From Streptomyces malachitofuscus (lineage in GTDB: Bacteria; Actinomycetota; Actinomycetes; Streptomycetales; Streptomycetaceae), in assembly GCF_014650055.1 (NCBI RefSeq), contig NZ_BMUF01000003.1, positions 186,001 through 250,000 on the forward strand: a stretch of 64,000 nucleotides of DNA. Reading direction: 5' to 3'. Position numbers and translations under genes: made by a program. Positions 18,064 through 25,375 of this stretch are shown in pieces. The notes below the pieces were generated by a model, which saw nothing but the letters and a program-made list of their open reading frames with translations, did not search any database and had not been told where the DNA came from. How positions within the stretch are numbered: the first letter of the stretch is position 1; each line of letters opens with the position of its first letter.

Positions 18064-18210
18064 GGCGACGGCCCTCCTTCCCTCAAGTCCGGATGCCCCT
18101 CAGGTCCCGGAACAGACAGGGAAGTTGCAACGTACGGCCGCACCGGAAGCACGAAGGGGGCGCACGGCGGGCGCCCGGAGGCGGAACCCGCTGACGGCCG
18201 GCGGGGGCGG

Positions 18211-18645
18211 TCAGACCGGACCGGAGGCGGACTCGGGCTGCTCCAGGGCGGCGTCCAGGGTCGGCCACGGGGGCAGCAGCCGGGACAGGCCGGTGACGCG
18301 GAGCATCCGCAGGGTCAGCGCGTGCGTGCAGACGAGGTGCAGGCTGCCGGATCCGTCCGCGGTCCGGTGCCGGGCCCGGTACAGCAGGCGCAGACCCGAG
18401 CAGTCGAAGAACTCGACACGGGTCAGGTCGATCACGACCCTCGCGTCCGGTTCGGCGGTGGCCATGTCCAGATGGGGGACGATCTCCGCGGCCGCGGCGA
18501 TGTCGATCTCGCCGCGGAACTCCAGCACCGTGTGGCCCCGGTCCTGGCGGACGCGCAGATGCCGGGTCAGCGGCGCAGGTTCGTACCGCACGACGCCATC
18601 GCCTCCAGCCTGCTCCGTGCTCGGGGAGGGGAGCGGCCCCAACAC
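18211..18645 (-). CDS. STAS-domain anti-sigma-factor antagonist
   Basis: This is up to 144 aa. The STAS domain is clear: VLEFRGEIDIAAAAEIVPHL, then VVIDLTRVEFFDCSGLRLLYRA with the conserved Ser in DCSG as the likely phosphorylation site. Such proteins bind anti-sigma kinases of the RsbW type and release sigma-B-like factors when dephosphorylated by SpoIIE-type phosphatases; three such phosphatases are in this window but not adjacent. The start at GTG 18645 is ambiguous because the AGGGGG is only about 2 nt away. The 200 bp upstream is AT-richer (ATTGACATATGTC near 18697) and probably holds the promoter. Confidence 0.82.
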   Translation of the reverse strand: MLGPLPSPSTEQAGGDGVVRYEPAPLTRHLRVRQDRGHTVLEFRGEIDIAAAAEIVPHLDMATAEPDARVVIDLTRVEFFDCSGLRLLYRARHRTADGSGSLHLVCTHALTLRMLRVTGLSRLLPPWPTLDAALEQPESASGPV

Positions 18646-18846
18646 CGCCCCCTGCCCTGCAAGTTACCTTCGGTCGAGTGAATTTGAGCATGTTCGATTG
18701 ACATATGTCTTCGAATTGCGACCGAGTTCTTTCGTGTCTCCCGGAGCGCCGTCCCGCGGGGGCCGACTGAAACCGGCGTGTGGGGACAGGTGTCACGTAC
18801 AGGGCGGTGCGGGAGCGCCCCGCGCCGGGATCCCTGCGGAGGAGAC

Positions 18847-19239
18847 ATGGCACTGGTGACGACGGGTGTGGTGGTGCTCGACTGTGCCGAGCCCGAGAAA
18901 CTCGCCGAGTTCTACAAGGAGTTGCTGGGGGCGGAGGAGGCGGACGCCCACGTCAACCGGGTGGAGATCCGGGCCGCCGACGGCTTCCGCCTGGCCCTGC
19001 GCCGAGACGTCAACGCCACCGCGCCCAGCTGGCCGCGCCCGGAGAACTCCCTCCAGGCGCATCTCGAGTTCGTCGTGGACGACCTGGACGCGGTGGAACG
19101 CCGGATCGTGGGCCTCGGGGGCCGCCCGGTGGAGACGGGCGACCCCTCCGGACCCAGCGAGGAGCGCGGCTACGCCGACCCGGCGGGCCACTCCTTCACC
19201 GTCCGCCGGGGCACACCGACGGCGCCCAAGCAGGGCTGA
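18847..19239 (+). CDS. VOC-family (glyoxalase-like) protein
   Basis: This is a 130-aa protein with the beta-alpha-beta-beta-beta repeats of the VOC superfamily: VVVLDCAEPEKLAEFYKELLG, LALRRDV, LQAHLEFVVDDLDAVERR and ADPAGHSFTV. It is the length of a single-subunit glyoxalase/bleomycin-resistance-like protein. The metal ligands are only partly conserved, so the reaction is unclear. The ATG follows GCGGAGGAGAC. It converges with the DUF4235 gene. Confidence 0.8.
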   Translation: MALVTTGVVVLDCAEPEKLAEFYKELLGAEEADAHVNRVEIRAADGFRLALRRDVNATAPSWPRPENSLQAHLEFVVDDLDAVERRIVGLGGRPVETGDPSGPSEERGYADPAGHSFTVRRGTPTAPKQG

Positions 19240-19247
19240 CCGGGCGG

Positions 19248-19550
19248 TCAGTCGCGACCGCCCTTGTCCGGGACCGGCCAGGTGCCCGTGGACCGTTCGA
19301 TCGCCTTGGCGCCGGCCCGGTCCACGGCGCTGCGCACCACCGCGAAGATGGCGCCCTGGATGGCCGCGGCCAGCAGGATCTCGCCCCACCGGCGGTCCCG
19401 GTCCAGCGCGTCCGGCGCGTCGTCCTCGTGCCGGATCACCTTCCAGGTCTTCTGGAAGGCCATCCCCGCCACGGTGCCGCTCGTCCAGCCGAGCGCGAAA
19501 CCGATGGGCTTGTACGCGAGGGGCATCTTCTTCTTGCTCTTCTTCGCCAC
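19248..19550 (-). CDS. DUF4235-family membrane protein
   Basis: This is a 100-aa protein; the GTG at 19550 follows AGGAGATCCAC. A lysine-rich start (AKKSKKK) leads into a helix (YKPIGFALGWTSGTVAGMAFQKTWKVI) and a second one (ILLAAAIQGAIFAVVRSAVDRAGAKA). This is the two-helix pattern of DUF4235. The function is unknown. The GST gene lies 74 bp upstream on the same strand. Confidence 0.8.
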   Translation of the reverse strand: MAKKSKKKMPLAYKPIGFALGWTSGTVAGMAFQKTWKVIRHEDDAPDALDRDRRWGEILLAAAIQGAIFAVVRSAVDRAGAKAIERSTGTWPVPDKGGRD

Positions 19551-19623
19551 GTGGATCTCCTGATTCGGCTTGGTCGTTGTCGTCGGATGAGAGTCCGCCG
19601 GGCCGGGCGGCCCGCGGAGGCGG

Positions 19624-20649
19624 TCAGGGGCGGCCCCGCGCCGGGACCTCCTCGCCGTCCGGCACCGGCTTCGGCGCCGTGCCGTCCCCGAAGGGCCGGC
19701 CGCCCAGCTCCTCGCGGTGATGAGGCGCGGTCCAGCCGGACAGATCGGGACCGAGGGGCACGATGCCCGACGGGTTGATGCCGGTGTGCACCTGGTAGTA
19801 GTGCCGCTTGATGTGGTCGAAGTCCACGGTGTCGCCGAAACCGGGCGTCTGGTACAGGTCACGGGCGTACGCCCACAGCACCCGGTTCTCCGCCAGCTTC
19901 CACCGGTTGCACTTGAAGTGGCCGTGGTACACCGCGTCGAACCGCACCAGAGTGGTGAACAGCCGGATGTCCGCCTCGGTGATGGTGTCGCCCACCAGGT
20001 ACCGCTGCCCCTCCAGCCGCCGCGCGAGCAGCTCCAGCCGCCGGAACAGCGCCGCGTACGCCTCCTCGTACTCCTCCTGACCGGTGGCGAAACCCGCCCG
20101 GTACACACCGTTGTTGACGTCCCGGAAGACGTCGTCCATGACCGTGTCGATCTCGTCGCGCAGCGCCCGCGGATACAGATCGGGCGCCCCCTCACGGTGC
20201 AGGGACGTCCACTCGGTGGCGAGGTCGAGGGTGATCTGCTGGTAGTCGTTGGTGACCAGCCGGCCGCTGGGTATGTCCACGATCGCCGGCACACTCACCC
20301 CACCGGGGTGATCCGTCTCCCGCCGGTCGTAGGCCTCGCTCAGATACCGGATGCCGAGCACCGGGTCGCGCCCGTCCGGGTCCAGGGTGAAGCGCCAGCT
20401 GCGGTCGTCCTGGACGGGGTCCGCGACGGCCAGGGACAGCGCGTCCTCGAGCCCCAGCAGCCGCCGGGAGACCAGAGCCCGGCTCGCCCACGGGCAGGCG
20501 CGGCTCACCACGAGCCGGTAGCGCCCGGCCGCCACCGGCCAGCCGTCCCGGCCGTCCGCGGTGATCCGGTCCGTGAAGTGGGCCCTCGACCTCTTGAACG
20601 CCTTCCTGCCGTACGCGCTGTTGCCGCCGCCCCCGTCGTCGCGGCCCAT
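19624..20649 (-). CDS. Xi-class glutathione S-transferase / glutathionyl-hydroquinone reductase-like
   Basis: This is a 341-aa protein. It contains the catalytic motif SRACPWASRAL typical of ECM4/YqjG enzymes, which reduce glutathionyl-hydroquinones, followed by PAIVDIPSGRLVTNDYQQI and a helical C-terminal domain (YLVGDTITEADIRLFTTLVRFDAVY, FKCNRW). In actinobacteria, which make mycothiol, it may use another thiol; this is inference. The ATG follows GAGGAGGACACC. The DUF4235 gene lies downstream on the same strand. Confidence 0.87.
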   Translation of the reverse strand: MGRDDGGGGNSAYGRKAFKRSRAHFTDRITADGRDGWPVAAGRYRLVVSRACPWASRALVSRRLLGLEDALSLAVADPVQDDRSWRFTLDPDGRDPVLGIRYLSEAYDRRETDHPGGVSVPAIVDIPSGRLVTNDYQQITLDLATEWTSLHREGAPDLYPRALRDEIDTVMDDVFRDVNNGVYRAGFATGQEEYEEAYAALFRRLELLARRLEGQRYLVGDTITEADIRLFTTLVRFDAVYHGHFKCNRWKLAENRVLWAYARDLYQTPGFGDTVDFDHIKRHYYQVHTGINPSGIVPLGPDLSGWTAPHHREELGGRPFGDGTAPKPVPDGEEVPARGRP

Positions 20650-20750
20650 GGTGTCCTCCTCGTCGCCGTTGGGATGTCCCTGTGACCGCGTTCCCCGTTT
20701 TCCGCCGACAGCACGGTGTGGCCTGGGCCGACCGGGGCAATCGGCCGAGG

Positions 20751-21716
20751 GTGAGTACTCGATCGGATCGCAGAACCCGGATCACCGTGCTGGTGGCGCT
20801 CGCCGCCAACCTGGTGATCGCCGCCGCCAAGGCCGTAGGCGGACTGGCCGCCTCCTCCCCGGCGCTGCTGTCGGAGGCGGCGCATTCGGTCGCCGACAGC
20901 CTGAACGAGGTGTTCCTGCTGGCGGCGCTCCGGCGCAGCCGGCGCCCGCCCGACCGCCGTCACCCGTTCGGCTACGGCAAGGAGCGCTTCTTCTGGTCGC
21001 TGCTCGCCGCGGTCGGCATCTTCGTCATGGGCGGTTGCTTCTCGTTCTACCAGGGCGTCGAGGCGCTCAGGAAGGGCGGCGAGGAGCATCTGAGCGGCTA
21101 CGTCGCGGGACTGGTCGTGCTCGGTGTCGCCCTGCTGGCCGAGGGCGGATCACTGCTGCGGGCCCTGTACCAGGTGCGCAGGCAGGGCGGCCGGGGCAGC
21201 GGACTGCGGGATCCGGCGCTGCGCACCGTGGTCGCCGAGGACGGCACCGCGGTGGTGGGCGTGACCCTGGCCATCGCCGGCATGGCGCTGCACATGGTCA
21301 CCGGGCAGGTGGTGTGGGAGGCGTCCGCGTCGCTCGCCATCGGCGTGCTGCTCGTCTATGTCGCCTACCGGCTCGGGCGCGAGGCACGTGACCAGCTGAT
21401 CGGCGAGGCCGCCGATCCGGAGGCGAGCGGGCGCATCCGGGAGCTGCTGCGCGCACAGCCGGAGATCGACAGTGTGGAAGCGCTCTTCACCATGAAGACC
21501 GGCATGGACACCGTGCTGGTCGCCGCCCGCGTCGATCTGGCTCCCGGCCTGGACAGTGAGCGGGTCGAGGAGGTCGCCGTACGCATCAAGCGGTCCATCG
21601 CCCACGCGTTCCCCGAAGCGGAGCAGGTCTTCCTCGACGTCACCGACCGCGGCTCACCGGAGGCGCGGGAGGCATGGGAAAGCCCCGCCGCGACGGGGGA
21701 ACGCGGCGGGGCCTGA
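20751..21716 (+). CDS. Cation diffusion facilitator (CDF) efflux protein
   Basis: The protein is about 321 aa with six predicted transmembrane helices. The metal site motif SEAAHSVADSLNEVFLL in helix 2 and the GMAL region in helix 5 mark a Zn/Fe/Mn/Co efflux CDF protein, and the C-terminal domain (IDSVEALFTMKTGMDTVLVAARVDL, IAHAFPEAEQVFLDV) is the usual cytoplasmic dimer domain. The start is uncertain: GTG 20751 puts the first helix at a normal distance, while GTG 20682 would add 23 residues. The 3' end of the gene overlaps a strong hairpin. Confidence 0.8.
   Translation: MSTRSDRRTRITVLVALAANLVIAAAKAVGGLAASSPALLSEAAHSVADSLNEVFLLAALRRSRRPPDRRHPFGYGKERFFWSLLAAVGIFVMGGCFSFYQGVEALRKGGEEHLSGYVAGLVVLGVALLAEGGSLLRALYQVRRQGGRGSGLRDPALRTVVAEDGTAVVGVTLAIAGMALHMVTGQVVWEASASLAIGVLLVYVAYRLGREARDQLIGEAADPEASGRIRELLRAQPEIDSVEALFTMKTGMDTVLVAARVDLAPGLDSERVEEVAVRIKRSIAHAFPEAEQVFLDVTDRGSPEAREAWESPAATGERGGA
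21682..21712 (+). terminator. Hairpin with 11-bp perfect stem inside the gene end
   Basis: Arms GCCCCGCCGCG (21682-21692) and CGCGGCGGGGC (21702-21712) enclose a 9-nt loop ACGGGGGAA. It overlaps the last codons of the CDF gene. The loop and arms resemble the hairpin at 6577-6610. It probably terminates CDF transcription. Confidence 0.6.
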
Positions 21717-21794
21717 GGCACGGATGCCCGGCGGCCGGCGCTTCATGCACACCGGAACGAAGATTTTCCACCCCGACGGCCGGGACCGCGTCCG

Positions 21795-22244
21795 TCAGTC
21801 GCCCCCCGACCGTTCCAGCACGAAGACGGGAATCTCACGGTCCGTCTTCCTCTGGTAGTCGGCATACGGCGGGAAGGCCGCGACGGCGCGCTCCCACCAC
21901 TCGGCCTTCTCCTCCCCGGTGACCTCACGGGCCGTCATGTCCCACTTCGACGGCCCGTCCTGGAGCTCGACCCGGGGGTCGGCCTTGAGGTTGTGGTACC
22001 AGACCGGGTGTCTGGGCGCGCCGCCGAGCGAGGCCACCGCCGCATAGCGCCCCTCGTGCTCGACCCTCATCAGCGGCGTCTTGCGCAGCTTGCCGCTCTT
22101 CGCGCCCACGCTGGTCAGCAGGATGACGGGGCGCCGCGTGTTCTGCAGGGTCGTCCCCCGGGTGCCGCCGGAGCTCTCGTAGAGCTCCACCTGTTCGCGC
22201 ACCCATCGCGTCGGGCTGGGTTCGTACTCGCCTTGGAGAGGCAT
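21795..22244 (-). CDS. Nitroreductase/deazaflavin (F420)-dependent oxidoreductase
   Basis: This is a 149-aa protein. The split beta-barrel motif of the Ddn/F420 family is present: [20 protein letters not shown], then [33 protein letters not shown]. These motifs bind F420 and are found in enzymes such as Ddn that reduce or activate nitroaromatics. The substrate is unknown. It is a lone gene, converging with the CDF gene. Confidence 0.87.
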   Translation of the reverse strand: MPLQGEYEPSPTRWVREQVELYESSGGTRGTTLQNTRRPVILLTSVGAKSGKLRKTPLMRVEHEGRYAAVASLGGAPRHPVWYHNLKADPRVELQDGPSKWDMTAREVTGEEKAEWWERAVAAFPPYADYQRKTDREIPVFVLERSGGD

Positions 22245-22337
22245 GACATCCTTCCCATCGTCACTCGTGTACCACGGCCGAGTCGATCACCCGTGGAACA
22301 CCACCGCACGCCGATTTCATCCGGACGCGGCCCGCGC

Positions 22338-22997
22338 TCAGGCGGCGGCCACCGCCATCCGCAGGGCGAGCGCCGTCATCACGCCGCTCGCCACCAGCGC
22401 GGTCGCCAGCCGCCCCCGGTGACCGGTCAGGGCCCGCCCCAGCAGGGCACCGCCCCCGGCCAGCAGCACCTGCCAGCTCGCGGAGGCGGTGAAGGCCGCC
22501 GTCACGAACACGGCCCGCTCCGGGACTCCGGCCCCCTCCCCGTTCTGGGAGCCGAGCACCAGCGCCGCGAAGTAGATCACGGTGGTGGGGTTGAGCAGGG
22601 TGATCCCCAGCAGCGTCGCATAGGCCCGGGCGGGGCTCGGGGGCGCGGCCCCGGGCCGGGTGGCCAGCCGGTGGCCCCGATACTGCCGTACGGCTGTGGC
22701 CGCGCCCCATGCCGCCAGCGCCAGCAGCACCAGCACACAGACCCAACGGAGCGGGCCCAGGGCCGGCCGCAGGGCCGTCGCGAGGGCCGAGCCGCCCAGG
22801 GTGGCGGCGAGGGCGTACAGTCCGTCGGCCGTGGCGACGCCGAGGGCCGCGCAGACCCCGGTGCGCAGCGAGGTGCGGGCGCTGAGGGAGACCAGGTACG
22901 CGCCGACGGCACCCACGGGGACGGCGATGCCGTAGCCGGCGAGCAGCCCCGCGAGCAGCGCGGCCGTCATGACCGCGGCGGTGTCGGTCCCTCCCAC
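22338..22997 (-). CDS. LysE-family amino-acid exporter
   Basis: This is up to 219 aa with six hydrophobic segments, including AVPVGAVGAYLVSLSART near the start and LLGITLLNPTTVIYFAALVLG, which contains the family's conserved NP motif. LysE/RhtB proteins export amino acids. The start is ambiguous: GTG 22997, or ATG 22970 with GGGAGG about 18 nt ahead. It is divergent to the flavoprotein gene with ~140 bp between. The exported compound is unknown. Confidence 0.82.
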   Translation of the reverse strand: MGGTDTAAVMTAALLAGLLAGYGIAVPVGAVGAYLVSLSARTSLRTGVCAALGVATADGLYALAATLGGSALATALRPALGPLRWVCVLVLLALAAWGAATAVRQYRGHRLATRPGAAPPSPARAYATLLGITLLNPTTVIYFAALVLGSQNGEGAGVPERAVFVTAAFTASASWQVLLAGGGALLGRALTGHRGRLATALVASGVMTALALRMAVAAA

Positions 22998-23127
22998 GGA
23001 CCGGACTGCTGCTGTCGGCCCGCGGCGGACGCGGTGGCGGACAGCGGCAACGGGAGTGATCTGGTGGTCATGGCAGGATCCTGGGGCGTTCCCCCGGGCA
23101 GGGGCAATCGGTTTTCCCGTGGGTGAC

Positions 23128-23133
23128 TAGGGT
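23128..23133 (+). promoter_or_regulatory. Minus-10 box of a leaderless promoter
   Basis: TAGGGT ends 7 nt before the GTG at 23141 and there is no ribosome site between, the layout of leaderless Streptomyces genes. A minus-35 box is weak. Confidence 0.35.
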
Positions 23134-23140
23134 TTCCCGG

Positions 23141-23665
23141 GTGAGCGAGAAGCCCTTCCTCTACGTCGTGGTCTGCGCCGCGGGTGTCGCCGCGGACGTC
23201 AGCAAGCTGATCACCTGCGCGCAGGAGCGGGACTGGGAGGTCGGTGTCATCGCCACACCGGTCGCCATGAACGGCTTCTTCGACGCCGCCGCCGTCGAGT
23301 CGCAGACCGGCCGCCCGATCAGGTCCGCGTGGCGCGCTCCCGGCGACCCCCGTCCCTTCCCCGCCCCGGACGCCGTGGTGGTCGCGCCCGCCACCTTCAA
23401 CACCGTCAACAAATGGGCGGCCGGCATCGCCGACACCCTCGCCCTCGGCACCCTGTGCGAGGCGGTCGGCCTCCAGATCCCGATCGCCGTCCTGCCCTGC
23501 GTGGCCGGCGCGCTGGCCGCCCACCCCGCCTACCGGGACAGCCTCACCCGGCTGCGCGGCATGGGCGTGCGCTTCGGCGATCCGTACGCGGGCGAGGCGG
23601 AACCGCACGGCGGCCGACCGGAGTTCGGCTGGGAGCGGGCACTGGACCTGCTGCGGCGGGAGTGA
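23141..23665 (+). CDS. Flavoprotein of the phosphopantothenoylcysteine decarboxylase type
   Basis: This is a 174-aa protein with the flavoprotein fold: YVVVCAAGVAADVSKLI at the start, WEVGVIATPVAMNGFF, VVVAPATFNTVNKWAAGIADTLALGTLCEA and PIAVLPCV. The second part corresponds to the FMN-contact loop of PPC decarboxylases (EpiD/Dfp/UbiX group), but no CoA-pathway partner is fused, so it is probably an FMN-dependent decarboxylase or FMN carrier of unknown role. An in-frame GTG at 23123 is possible; the GTG at 23141 sits 7 nt after TAGGGT and suggests a leaderless start. Confidence 0.75.
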   Translation: MSEKPFLYVVVCAAGVAADVSKLITCAQERDWEVGVIATPVAMNGFFDAAAVESQTGRPIRSAWRAPGDPRPFPAPDAVVVAPATFNTVNKWAAGIADTLALGTLCEAVGLQIPIAVLPCVAGALAAHPAYRDSLTRLRGMGVRFGDPYAGEAEPHGGRPEFGWERALDLLRRE

Positions 23666-23766
23666 CGTCCACCCGGCTTCGAGTGCGCGCGAACACGTAC
23701 GCTCCACCTGACAGGTCCGCCACCGAGGACGGCGAGGCCCCTTCCCGAAAGGCAGGAGCGGCGACG

Positions 23767-24735
23767 ATGCAGTACGTGAAGCTCGGTTCCACGGGCCTGG
23801 AGGTGTCGCGGATCTGTCTGGGATGCATGACCTACGGCGTCCCCGACCGCGGCACGCACGAGTGGACCCTCGACGAGGACGCCTCCCGCCCGCTGATCCG
23901 GCAGGCGCTGGAGGCGGGGATCACCTTCTTCGACACCGCGAACGTGTACTCCGACGGCACCAGCGAGGAGATCGTCGGCCGGGCGCTGCGCGACTTCGCC
24001 CGCCGGGACGACATCGTGCTCGCCACCAAGGTGCACGGCCGGATGCGGCCCGGGCCCAACGGCGCCGGACTCTCCCGCAAGGCGATCATGACCGAGCTGG
24101 ACCACAGCCTCACCCGTCTCGGCACCGACTACGTGGACCTCTACCAGATCCACCGCTGGGACCCGGACACCCCGGTCGAGGAGACGATGGAGGCGCTGAA
24201 CGACGTCGTCAAGGCCGGCAAGGTGCGCTACATCGGGGCCAGTTCGATGTACGCCTGGCAGTTCTCCAAGGCGCAGTACACGGCGGAACTGCACGGCTGG
24301 ACCCGGTTCGTGTCCATGCAGAACCACTACAACCTCCTCTACCGCGAGGAGGAGCGCGAGATGCTGCCGCTCTGCGCCGACCAGGGCGTGGGCGTACTGC
24401 CGTGGAGCCCGCTCGCCCGGGGCCGGCTCACCCGGGAATGGGACACCGCCACCGGGCGCAGCGCCACCGACCGCTTCGGCAGCGGCCTGTACCAGGAGGG
24501 GGACCGCGCCGTCGTCGAGGCCGTCACCCGTATCGCGGAACGCCGCGGTGTACCGCGCGCCCAGGTCGCCCTCGCCTGGCTGCTCCAGCGGGACACGGTC
24601 ACCGCGCCCGTCGTCGGGGCGTCCGCCGCCCGGCACATCGAGGACGCGGTGGCCGCCGTCGACCTGGAACTGAGCGACAAGGAGACCGAGGAACTCCAGC
24701 AGCCCTACACACCGCATCCGATCGCCGGTCACTGA
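23767..24735 (+). CDS. Aldo/keto reductase
   Basis: This is a 322-aa protein. The AKR barrel motifs are present: FFDTANVYSDGTSEE (Asp/Tyr), VLATKVHG (Lys), DLYQIHRWDPDTP (His), and the cofactor end VVGASAARHIEDAV. The catalytic Asp-Tyr-Lys-His tetrad appears complete. It belongs to the Tas/YajO/1-deoxyxylulose group and reduces aldehydes or quinones with NADPH. GAAAGGCAGGAG precedes the ATG. It converges directly on the lipoprotein gene, the stops being adjacent. Confidence 0.87.
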   Translation: MQYVKLGSTGLEVSRICLGCMTYGVPDRGTHEWTLDEDASRPLIRQALEAGITFFDTANVYSDGTSEEIVGRALRDFARRDDIVLATKVHGRMRPGPNGAGLSRKAIMTELDHSLTRLGTDYVDLYQIHRWDPDTPVEETMEALNDVVKAGKVRYIGASSMYAWQFSKAQYTAELHGWTRFVSMQNHYNLLYREEEREMLPLCADQGVGVLPWSPLARGRLTREWDTATGRSATDRFGSGLYQEGDRAVVEAVTRIAERRGVPRAQVALAWLLQRDTVTAPVVGASAARHIEDAVAAVDLELSDKETEELQQPYTPHPIAGH

Positions 24736-25362
24736 TCAGGGCCCGCTGCCCGGCCGCAGCACCGTGAGGAACACCGAGGAGGAGTTGCCGGACACCGGGA
24801 CCTCACCGGCCCGCCACGGCACCTCGAGCGGGTCCCGTTCGTCCGGTGGAGTGACCAGCAGGGCCGCCGGGGTGGCCGTACGTGCGCCGCTGACCCCGGG
24901 GCTCGCGTAGCGCAGCCCCGCCCAGGCGCTGTCGCCGGGTGCCAGCGTCACCGTCACCGCCCCGCCGGGGGTGCGCTTCGGGTCCGGGCCCAGCTGCTCT
25001 CCGGCCGCGTCCACGAAGGCGGCACCCGGATGGCCGTACAGGGTGCAGGTGCGCGACGAGACGTTCGTCAGCACGACGGGGAAGTTGCGCTGACCCGCCC
25101 CCGGGTCCATCCGGCCGACGGCGGCGCTCAGCTCGGCGGTGCGACAGCGGGTCACGGGAGGGTCGGCGTCCCCGGTGGCCGTCCGGACGACCGTGGAGGC
25201 CGCCGATTCGCTCGGGACGGCGCTCGACGCCGGGGCGGCGGACGACGAGGTCCGGGCGGAGGTCCCCGGCGTACCGCTTCCGGTGCCGCAGGAGGCCAGG
25301 GCGCCGAGCACCACGAGCACACCCGCCGCCGACGCGGCCAGGTGCCGCGACCTGTTCACCAT
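24736..25362 (-). CDS. Secreted DUF4232 lipoprotein
   Basis: This is a 208-aa protein with a lipobox (LGALASCGTG), so it is likely anchored to the membrane by a lipidated Cys at ~25. A Ser/Ala/Thr-rich linker follows, then the DUF4232 beta domain with two Cys (RCRTAELSAAVG, SSRTCTLYGHPGAAFVDAAG) and LAPGDSAWAGLRY. These domains are widespread in Streptomyces cell envelopes and have no known activity. It lies 13 bp behind the phosphatase gene on the same strand and is probably cotranscribed. Confidence 0.82.
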   Translation of the reverse strand: MVNRSRHLAASAAGVLVVLGALASCGTGSGTPGTSARTSSSAAPASSAVPSESAASTVVRTATGDADPPVTRCRTAELSAAVGRMDPGAGQRNFPVVLTNVSSRTCTLYGHPGAAFVDAAGEQLGPDPKRTPGGAVTVTLAPGDSAWAGLRYASPGVSGARTATPAALLVTPPDERDPLEVPWRAGEVPVSGNSSSVFLTVLRPGSGP

Positions 25363-25375
25363 GGGCCACCCCGTC

